From contig JACDGO010000121.1 of the NCBI GenBank assembly GCA_013821585.1, positions 1 through 6,419 on the forward strand: a stretch of DNA of 6,419 bases, written 5' to 3'. A model generated the notes under the pieces. That model was not told the origin of the DNA. It saw nothing but the letters and a program-made list of their open reading frames with translations, and did no database searches. Both the position numbers and the translations under genes were made by a program. How positions within the stretch are numbered: the stretch's first letter is position 1; each line of letters starts with the position of its first letter. This DNA is from Sphingomonadaceae bacterium (GTDB lineage: Bacteria > Pseudomonadota > Alphaproteobacteria > Sphingomonadales > Sphingomonadaceae). This document shows, in pieces, positions 1 to 6,419 of this stretch.

Positions 1-54
1 CAGCGCGCGCAGTTCCTGCCGTTCGGCTCCGCCCAGAAAACCACCTCGAACCAT
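1..54 (-). CDS. IS630-type transposase, N-terminal fragment cut by the window edge
   Basis: An open frame starts at ATG 54-52 and runs off the left edge. Its 18 visible residues begin MVRGGFLGGAERQEL and end RAL. From memory, this resembles the opening of a group of IS630-family (DDE, Tc1/mariner-like) transposases, which start with an 'FL.GAER..L' stretch ahead of a helix-turn-helix domain. Such an enzyme would cut and paste its own insertion sequence into TA sites. The catalytic domain is outside the window, so intactness cannot be judged. The start is not certain: a strong purine-rich AAGGAGGGG lies upstream but about 22-24 bases from the ATG, farther than usual, and an overlapping ATG at 58 opens a different frame with no recognisable product. 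The assignment rests on a short N-terminal resemblance only. Confidence 0.5.
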   Translation of the reverse strand, partial: MVRGGFLGGAERQELRAL

Positions 55-120
55 ACATCCGACAAGAATCCCTTTTCCCCTCCTTGCCAAGACGTTTTTC
101 GGGCAATCAATGAGTCGGGG
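1..120 (-). mobile_element. Probable end of an IS630-family insertion sequence (partial)
   Basis: The transposase-like start at 54 is preceded by about 66 bp of non-coding DNA, read on the minus strand from CCCCGACTCATTGATTGCCC at 120-101. A TA dinucleotide lies immediately outside at 121-122. IS630-family elements insert into and duplicate TA, with a short non-coding end before the transposase, so 120/121 is the likely boundary. The opposite end is outside the window, so the terminal inverted repeat cannot be matched and the boundary is an inference. The stop codon of the neighbouring DUF1801 gene lies only 8 bp beyond it. Confidence 0.35.
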
Positions 121-128
121 TATAGCCT

Positions 129-494
129 TCAGCTTCCAGCTCTCCCGTTTGTGTAGACATGCCGGAGCATGGTCGAGACCGCTTCGAAATCAATTTGGTC
201 CGGTTTCGGGAAACGCACACAGCCTCCTCCGAAGCTAGCTCCTTTCAGCTTCCCCCTGTGCTCCTCCAACGCGGCTTTGCCGGGATAAACCGAGATATAT
301 TCCTTCTGATTGTTGAAGCTCACAACGGCATCGGAGCCCGCCGGCCCATATCCCGGCATTCCCCATTGCATACGCTCCTGCCATCCCGACAGATGTTCTT
401 GGCAAAGCGCGCGCAACTGACGAATAGCGCCCAGACGATCTGCGTCGATGCCAATTAAGAACTCGTCCACCGTCGCGGCCGTCGACTGAACCAT
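129..494 (-). CDS. DUF1801 (YdhG-like) domain protein
   Basis: A 121-residue soluble protein with no signal peptide or membrane segment. An N-terminal helical part holds TVDEFLIGID (about 8-17) and RQLRALCQEHL (25-35). The family hallmark GMPGYG follows at 45-50, then a strand-rich half with VVSFNNQKEYISVYPG (57-72) and GGCVRFP (90-96). This order and size match the DUF1801/YdhG-like family, a frataxin-like fold; the Bacillus subtilis member (YdhG/Fra) is linked to iron handling, but that role should not be transferred automatically. I chose ATG 494 because GGAAAG sits just upstream at suitable spacing. The ATG at 509 would add five residues (MDGKL) but lacks a visible ribosome binding site. 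The gene is visibly less GC-rich than the acs side and lies between an IS end and a tRNA attachment junction, so it is probably cargo of an integrated element. Length is normal, so it looks intact. Confidence 0.75.
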   Translation of the reverse strand: MVQSTAATVDEFLIGIDADRLGAIRQLRALCQEHLSGWQERMQWGMPGYGPAGSDAVVSFNNQKEYISVYPGKAALEEHRGKLKGASFGGGCVRFPKPDQIDFEAVSTMLRHVYTNGRAGS

Positions 495-611
495 CAGCTT
501 TCCATCCATACAAAGAGGCTACTGGCTACGCACTCCCCGTCGGGGATAGCTCATCAACAGAATCCTCGTCACGCTCTACGGGGCAAATTCCGGCAGTTTA
601 GAGTTTTTCAA

Positions 612-632
612 ATTAGCACAGAGATTAGCACA
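612..632 (+). repeat. Two direct copies of ATTAGCACA, candidate integrase arm sites
   Basis: ATTAGCACA occurs at 612-620 and again at 624-632, a 12-bp period, in AT-rich non-coding DNA about 60-80 bp from the tRNA-Leu junction. Tyrosine integrases bind short repeated arm-type sites at this kind of distance from the attachment core, so arm sites are the best reading. Nothing here proves binding. Confidence 0.4.
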
Positions 633-644
633 CTCACAAGAAAA

Positions 645-677
645 GTGTCATATTTATACTATATTACAATATGATAC
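645..677. repeat. Imperfect AT-rich inverted repeat beside the attachment core
   Basis: GTGTCATATT (645-654) is matched by AATATGATAC (668-677) as an inverted repeat, 9 of 10 bases, around a 13-bp AT-only or nearly AT-only spacer. It ends 14 bp before the tRNA-derived sequence. It could be a recombinase or excisionase/IHF binding region of the element end. No T-run typical of an intrinsic terminator follows on either strand. Confidence 0.35.
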
Positions 678-691
678 GTGAGTTTGAAGGT

Positions 692-705
692 GACTCAAAA
701 TCCGG
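692..705 (+). other. Candidate att core at an island/chromosome junction
   Basis: tRNA identity starts abruptly at GACTCAAAATCCGG. The seven-base anticodon loop, flanked by its stem, is a known crossover site for tyrosine recombinases. Left of it the DNA is AT-rich and carries an IS-like end and a small cargo-type gene; right of it the DNA is uniformly GC-rich with a housekeeping gene. This sharp change in content supports an element boundary here. The integrase and the second att copy are not in the window. Confidence 0.65.
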
Positions 706-746
706 ATCCGCAAGGAGTGTGGGTTCGATTCCCACCGCCCGCACCA
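692..746 (+). pseudogene. 3' fragment of tRNA-Leu(CAA), half of an attachment site
   Basis: Reading rightward, the elements of a class II tRNA appear in order. The anticodon loop CTCAAAA (694-700) has anticodon CAA at 696-698 after a T at position 33. The 3' anticodon strand is TCCGG (701-705). A long variable arm folds TCC-GCAA-GGA (707-716). The T arm pairs GTGGG (719-723) with CCCAC (731-735) around TTCGATT. The 3' acceptor strand is CGCCCGC (736-742), followed by discriminator A743 and encoded CCA (744-746). A long variable arm and discriminator A fit leucine. The 5' part is missing: bases 689-693 read GGTGA instead of the CCGGA needed to pair with TCCGG, so only G692 and A693 match. No D arm or 5' acceptor strand (expected GCGGGCG) occurs upstream. 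This is therefore a displaced 3' half, not a working tRNA. The complete gene should lie at the other end of the element, left of the window. Confidence 0.85.
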
Positions 747-764
747 AAGCGCGCCGCGCGACCG

Positions 765-1522
765 TCACACGAACAGCGCCACACTCTGCGTCGCCGTGGC
801 GACAGGTTCCAGGTCGCGGTTCCAGATCGTCATCGTCTGGCTCGAGCTTCCGTGTCCCGCGTGGAGCGCCTTCGCTTCGAGCAGCCACCAGCCGTCGCGC
901 GTCGCGATGGCGTCGGTCACGAGGTTCAGCTGCCACGTCGTCGTCGAGATCGGACCCCATTGCTTTGCGAGCGACATCGCCGCGGGCGGCAGCGCATCGG
1001 CGATGGCGAGAAGCTCGACGTCGGGAATGAGCCCGTCGCGCTCCCCGAGCCGCGCCCAGCGGCGGATTGTCGCGCCTTCCTGCGTCCAGACCGAAAGATC
1101 GAAATTGGTCAGAAAACCCTGCGGCAACCTTTCCGGGTCGATGAGATTGCCTTCGGGGCCGTCGATCGCCGGCGACATGAGATCGGCGTGACTGATCTCC
1201 GACTCGCGCGACGCCATGAAGAGGAACAGCGCGCGCAGGCCGACTCCTTCGCCGCCAGTCACGTCGCACCCGACAAACGCGCTGTTCTTGCCACGCCGAA
1301 GCAGCACAGGCGTCGCACGCGCTTCGCCACCGAGCGGCCCGACGAAGGCGATCTGCGCCGAGCGCAGCGGCGGCAGGTCCGGGTGCGCGGCCTTCGCGGC
1401 CGCGAGCGCGATCGCCGCCGACGCGCCGCCATAGCTTGTGCGGCCCTGCATCCATTCCGTGCCGAGCGTCACGACGAGATCATCGCCGTCGCGCCGTGCG
1501 GCGGTGAACAGCGCGGGCAGGC

Positions 1523-1526
<4 letters not shown>
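765..1526 (-). CDS. TesB-like acyl-CoA thioesterase (double hotdog)
   Basis: A 253-residue cytoplasmic protein that probably hydrolyses acyl-CoA to free acid and CoA. The first hotdog unit holds [14 protein letters not shown] (25-38), the 'QGR..YGG' entry to the long central helix, and [14 protein letters not shown] (54-67), a core strand. The second holds [14 protein letters not shown] (190-203), [18 protein letters not shown] (213-230) and [20 protein letters not shown] (233-252), the usual end of this family. Two hotdog units in about 250 residues is normal for TesB/4HBT_3-type enzymes. The acyl chain preference cannot be read from sequence. Its ATG (1526-1524) overlaps the acs stop (1525-1523) as ATGA, so translation is probably coupled to acs. 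The frame stays open upstream to 1721, but that stretch is shadow of acs. The stop lies 18 bp from the CCA end of the convergent tRNA-Leu remnant, with only a weak GC-rich palindromic stretch between and no convincing terminator. Confidence 0.85.
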
Positions 1527-3450
<1,924 letters not shown>

Positions 3451-3454
<4 letters not shown>

Positions 3455-3519
3455 CCCGAGATCATTTTCCGGCGGGTTTGAAAGCTCGCGATTCTCATGA
3501 ACTTCGCGCACATGGACAT
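3451..3519 (-). CDS. Candidate 22-aa leader peptide coupled to acs
   Basis: ATG 3519-3517 opens a 22-codon frame beginning [14 protein letters not shown], continuing with a basic TRRKM stretch and ending ISG before TGA at 3453-3451. That stop shares the ATGA with the acs start at 3454. AAAGGA (3532-3527) stands seven bases upstream, a textbook ribosome binding site, whereas acs has only a weak GGG just before its ATG. Ribosomes loading at the leader would reach the acs start directly, so acs translation is probably coupled to it. The peptide is basic, with four Met and one Cys, and shows no signal sequence or run of one amino acid that would mark classical attenuation. I do not recognise it. 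It may be a regulatory leader, a small protein, or simply a ribosome-loading device. Chance occurrence is possible, since one good SD-ATG and an overlap are the whole case. Confidence 0.5.
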
Positions 3520-3526
3520 ATAAAAA

Positions 3527-3532
3527 TCCTTT
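3527..3532 (-). promoter_or_regulatory. Shine-Dalgarno of the acs leader ORF
   Basis: AAAGGA on the minus strand, seven bases before ATG 3519. It is the only strong ribosome binding site between the outer-membrane gene and acs, so it argues that ribosomes serving acs load at the leader rather than at ATG 3454. Confidence 0.55.
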
Positions 3533-3569
3533 CCCGCGCACCGGGCGAGCGATGCGCGGAGGCACGATG

Positions 3570-3586
3570 ACAGCGGATCGCGCTGT
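3570..3586. promoter_or_regulatory. Short inverted repeat upstream of acs, possible operator or 5'-UTR hairpin
   Basis: ACAGCG (3570-3575) and CGCTGT (3581-3586) form a perfect 6-bp inverted repeat around a 5-bp spacer, 51 bp upstream of the leader ATG. A second perfect palindrome, CGAAGCGCTTCG, lies at 3641-3652. The 172-bp gap at 3520-3691 should hold the acs promoter, but I see no convincing -35/-10 pair. Symmetric 17-bp sites often bind dimeric regulators; short palindromes are also common by chance in GC-rich DNA. Confidence 0.2.
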
Positions 3587-3691
3587 AGGACAGAGGGATT
3601 TTGGAGCCTCGGCGCGAAGGCTTGGCGCTATTCGGGCGGACGAAGCGCTTCGACGGCCGCGCGGTCGCGAATCGACCCGGACTTCCTGGTT

Positions 3692-6419
3692 TCAGCGCCG
3701 CCCCAGCCCGAGTCCCGCTAGCGAATTCTGGTCGAACTTCAGGCGCAGCGTCACATAGGGGCCGCCGCGCGTGTAGCGGGTGTCGGTATAGTCGCTGTCG
3801 TGGAAGCCGACGACGTTGTAGCCAACCGAGATATAGCTATTGTGCGCCGGGCTGATCCCGAGCGAGGGTCCGCCGGAATATTGATAGGCGTGTCCGCCCG
3901 CGCTCTCGCGGATCGTGCCCGACGCGCCGACGTCGATCATGTCGCCCAGGTCGAAGCGGATTCCCGCGCCGACGAGGTTGGACCAGCCCTTGAGGTCGTC
4001 GCTGTCGTAGCGGTCGAACACATAGCGGCTGCCCCAGAAGACGGAGACTTCGCTCCGGCCGAGGTAGCGGCGTTCGCTCTGCGAAACCGGCGACCAGTTG
4101 AGGCTGAAGCTGTTGATCACACGCTGCGACAGCGCGTTGCCGCTGACGAGCAGGATCGAGCCGATCGCGTCGGGCTGCCCTGCGACCGCGCCCGAAACCT
4201 TGTCGCTGCGCAGCTCGAACTTTTCGAGCCACGAGAAGCGGCTGGCGTCGGGGCGATTGGCCCAGCTCAGCGCGAAATTGGCGCTTTCGGTCTTCACGCC
4301 CGACGATGCGCTGGTGTGGAAGTACGACGCGGTCGCGCCGAGCGCGCGGCCTTCGCCCAATGAACGCAGCATCGAGGTGGTGACGCCGTAGCGGTCCGTG
4401 AGGCTGCCGCTGCGCGCTTCGGCGCGGCCGGTCCAGCTCCAGCGGTCGCCGCGATAGGTCGCGCCGCCCGTCACCGCGGTGAAATCCTCGGTCAGCGCGC
4501 CGTCGGTGCCGATGAAGCCGCCCGAGGCTACCGGCTGATTGACGTTGAGGACGCGCGTCGGGTCGATCCCGCCCAGGGTCTTGTTGCCGTCGAGCGTGAA
4601 GTCGACCGACCAGCGCTTGCCGATCGGCAGCGACTGCGACAGGCCATAGGCGGCAAAGCTGCGCGGGCCGAATTCGTTGATATCCTGACGGTTCGCGCTG
4701 GCGACGAGGCGCGCGCCGGCCCAGGGCTTGAGGTCGAAACCGATCCGTGCGGTGCGCGCGTCGACGGCGTGGCCCTGAGCGATCTCGTAGCTGCCGATCA
4801 GCGCGACGTCGGGCGTCACCGCGAAGCGCGCGGTGGCGCGGTGGCGCGCGGGAAAGTCGATGCTCTCGTTGCGGTCGCTCAAGGCGAATTCGGTCTGCGC
4901 GTCGAGTTCGAGGCGGTTGTCGAACAGCCGCCTGGTCGCGCCGAGCTGAGCGATCGTCGATTCGGCAGTGCGCCCGTCGGTCAGGCGATCGTTGGCGACG
5001 GTGACGCCGGCGCGCAGATCGAGCGCCTTGGCGCGATACTGGACGAACGCCTGGCCCGCCTGGCGGCGCGCGTCGCTGTTCAGATAATCCTCGTTCCACG
5101 CGCTTCCGACCAGCGACAATTGGGGCGTGAGGCGCCAGCGCCCGTCGAAGCCGAACTTGCGCGTTCCGGTCTCCGCCGCGTTGAGCTGGTCGACGCCGAA
5201 GCCCGGTTCCTGTTCGCGCGCATAAGCGAAAAGGTCGTATTTCGGGCCATGGTGCTCGGCTTCGACCAGCCATGCGATCGCGGTTCCAGCGGCGGGCGTC
5301 CCCGACGCGCCGCGCGCGCGCGCGTCGCTCGCGGCGAACTCGGCGCGGATCTCGGTCGTGGGCGAAGGCGTGTAGCGCACGTCGACGCCGCCGAGGTTGG
5401 TGCGCGCGACGTCGGTCTCGTCGTGGATCGCGCTCGCGCCGACCGTCAAGGTCTTCGCCGTATTGGTCCAGGTCGCGCGGCCGCCGGCGTTGTTCACGCG
5501 CTGGGCGATGCCGTCGACCTCATAATCGACGACGATGAACTGCGGATCGAGCAGCGACGAGCGGCTGAGGATCGGTTCGCGGAAGCGCAGCGTGCCCGCG
5601 ACATAGTCGATGTCGTAATCGATGTTGCGCACCAGCGCTTTCGAATCGACGATGAGGTCCGAACGCAGCCGGTCGCGCGTCTCGATCACGACGCGTTCGC
5701 TGTTCGGCAATATGTCGCGCGCGGTGAGGCCATAGGGGCCGGAAAGGCCGTTGCCCTGAATCTCCTCGCGCCTGTGGCGATAGGGCGTGTCGGCGGCGAA
5801 GGCGGTGACGCCGACGTGCTCGCTGCGATATTGTGCCTTCAGGCCGTTGAACGCGCGGACGTAGCGCGTCAGCTGCGGCTCGCTCAACCCCGTGTCGTAG
5901 TCGCCGAACAGCGCATAGAATTGCGGCCGCTCGAGGCGGACGTAGAGCTTGCGCACCGACGCGGCGTCGTAGCGGCGCTCGCTGCGGTCGGCGTAGATGG
6001 TGTAATAGGCCTGAGGGTCGATGACGCCGCCGAAGCGGCTCTCGTCCTCGTGCTTGTCGCTGTCGTAGGCCATCGTCAGCAGCCATTTTCCGAGTATGCG
6101 GCCCTTGGCGTAAAGCGCGACGCGGCCGTCGGTCAGCCAGTGCTCGCCGTCGGCGCCGACGCCTTCGAGGCGGCCTTTCAAGGTGTTGAAACCGACCGTG
6201 CCCGCGGCGAAGCCGACGACGGTCCACGGCCGGTTGCCAGGCGACAGCCAGGTGTCGATGCTTTGCGTGCGTGCGACCTCGCCGTCGCGGAAGGGAAGGG
6301 TGACGGTCAACGTGCCCGACGCGGTGGTCGGTTCGAGCTCGATCGTCGCGACGCCGTCGTCGCCCTGGACGCGCCAGACCGGGCGGGCGCGCTCGAGGCC
6401 CGCGAGCTGGCGCGCGGCC
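3692..6419 (-). CDS. Large outer-membrane beta-barrel protein, C-terminal ~908 residues (5' end outside window)
   Basis: The frame is open from the right edge to TGA 3694-3692, with no stop or good start, so the N-terminus lies outside. Counting from the codon at 6418, residues 1-35 (WRVQGDDGVATIELEP) look like the end of an Ig-like beta-sandwich. Residues ~60-300 contain FGDYDTG (171-177), then TPYRHRREEIQG, DILPNSERVVIETRDR (235-250), DYDIDYVAGTLRF (267-279) and IVVDYEV. This series recurs in giant surface/outer-membrane proteins. From ~310 on the sequence is alternating amphipathic strands with aromatic girdles and polar turns (for example QAFVQYRAKALDLRAGVTV, SVFWGSRYVFDRY), typical of a many-stranded barrel. 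A terminal YVTLRLKF strand resembles the BAM beta-signal, but 14 more residues (DQNSLAGLGLGRR-like tail) follow it. In sphingomonads such barrels often close DUF11-repeat or TonB-receptor-like proteins. Substrate or partner is unknown. A 172-bp gap separates it from the acs unit. Confidence 0.8.
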   Translation of the reverse strand, partial: AARQLAGLERARPVWRVQGDDGVATIELEPTTASGTLTVTLPFRDGEVARTQSIDTWLSPGNRPWTVVGFAAGTVGFNTLKGRLEGVGADGEHWLTDGRVALYAKGRILGKWLLTMAYDSDKHEDESRFGGVIDPQAYYTIYADRSERRYDAASVRKLYVRLERPQFYALFGDYDTGLSEPQLTRYVRAFNGLKAQYRSEHVGVTAFAADTPYRHRREEIQGNGLSGPYGLTARDILPNSERVVIETRDRLRSDLIVDSKALVRNIDYDIDYVAGTLRFREPILSRSSLLDPQFIVVDYEVDGIAQRVNNAGGRATWTNTAKTLTVGASAIHDETDVARTNLGGVDVRYTPSPTTEIRAEFAASDARARGASGTPAAGTAIAWLVEAEHHGPKYDLFAYAREQEPGFGVDQLNAAETGTRKFGFDGRWRLTPQLSLVGSAWNEDYLNSDARRQAGQAFVQYRAKALDLRAGVTVANDRLTDGRTAESTIAQLGATRRLFDNRLELDAQTEFALSDRNESIDFPARHRATARFAVTPDVALIGSYEIAQGHAVDARTARIGFDLKPWAGARLVASANRQDINEFGPRSFAAYGLSQSLPIGKRWSVDFTLDGNKTLGGIDPTRVLNVNQPVASGGFIGTDGALTEDFTAVTGGATYRGDRWSWTGRAEARSGSLTDRYGVTTSMLRSLGEGRALGATASYFHTSASSGVKTESANFALSWANRPDASRFSWLEKFELRSDKVSGAVAGQPDAIGSILLVSGNALSQRVINSFSLNWSPVSQSERRYLGRSEVSVFWGSRYVFDRYDSDDLKGWSNLVGAGIRFDLGDMIDVGASGTIRESAGGHAYQYSGGPSLGISPAHNSYISVGYNVVGFHDSDYTDTRYTRGGPYVTLRLKFDQNSLAGLGLGRR

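Noticed and set aside
534..546. TCCCC-GTC-GGGGA stem as a terminator
   Set aside because: Five-base stem with no following T-run on either strand; it lies upstream of the DUF1801 start rather than after a gene.
692..746. A tRNA interrupted by a group I intron in the anticodon loop, instead of a split att site
   Set aside because: No 5' tRNA half occurs anywhere in 1-691, and that stretch carries a gene and an IS-like end rather than intron core sequence. No suitable intron-terminal G is placed before the expected splice point.
747..764. GC-rich palindromic stretch as a terminator for the acs unit
   Set aside because: On the minus strand only about four base pairs and three Ts can be drawn; too weak to call.
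664..1455. Minus-strand open frame whose end reads VGIEPTLLADPDFE
   Set aside because: That tail is the antisense translation of the tRNA-Leu 3' half, a well-known source of spurious proteins. The rest is an out-of-frame, Arg/Ala-rich shadow of the thioesterase gene.
3455..3565. N-terminal extension of Acs from an upstream start
   Set aside because: The added residues do not resemble Acs, the ATG at 3454 gives the normal length with all key residues aligned, and a better-supported short ORF occupies this stretch in another frame.
3837..5273. Long Arg-rich minus-strand frame inside the outer-membrane gene
   Set aside because: Low-complexity Arg/Ala/Gly composition typical of an alternate frame of GC-rich coding DNA; the overlapping frame has clear beta-barrel patterning.

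Overview
The window looks like chromosome of a high-GC alphaproteobacterium, most likely a sphingomonad (Sphingopyxis, Sphingomonas or Novosphingobium type). I infer this from the codon use, the sphingomonad-like acetyl-CoA synthetase and tRNA-Leu remnant, and a large outer-membrane barrel protein of a kind I associate with that group. It splits into two unlike parts that meet at about position 692.

Left part (1-691) is accessory DNA. It holds the first codons of an IS630-type transposase running off the left edge, then a small DUF1801 (YdhG-like) gene. After these comes an AT-rich, gene-free stretch (about 31% G+C over 601-690) with a 9-bp direct repeat and an imperfect inverted repeat. It ends exactly in the anticodon stem of a tRNA-Leu(CAA). 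Only the 3' part of that tRNA (692-746) is present. This is the usual appearance of the displaced end (attR/attL type) of an element integrated by a tyrosine recombinase into a tRNA gene. The element would extend to the left, out of the window.

Right part (747-6419) is ordinary high-GC chromosome with every gene on the minus strand. Read in the direction of transcription it carries: the C-terminal ~908 residues of a large outer-membrane beta-barrel protein (3692-6419, N-terminus outside the window); a 172-bp intergenic region; a 22-codon candidate leader ORF (3451-3519) with a good Shine-Dalgarno; acs, acetyl-CoA synthetase (1523-3454); and a TesB-like double-hotdog thioesterase (765-1526). 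The leader, acs and the thioesterase are joined by two successive 4-base ATGA stop/start overlaps, so they probably form one translationally coupled unit. The unit both makes an acyl-CoA (acetyl-CoA) and, through the thioesterase, probably hydrolyses acyl-CoAs. The thioesterase converges on the tRNA remnant with only 18 bp between them.

I see no defence system, CRISPR array or clearly new system. The points most worth a second look are the tRNA-Leu attachment junction and the coupled leader ORF upstream of acs.
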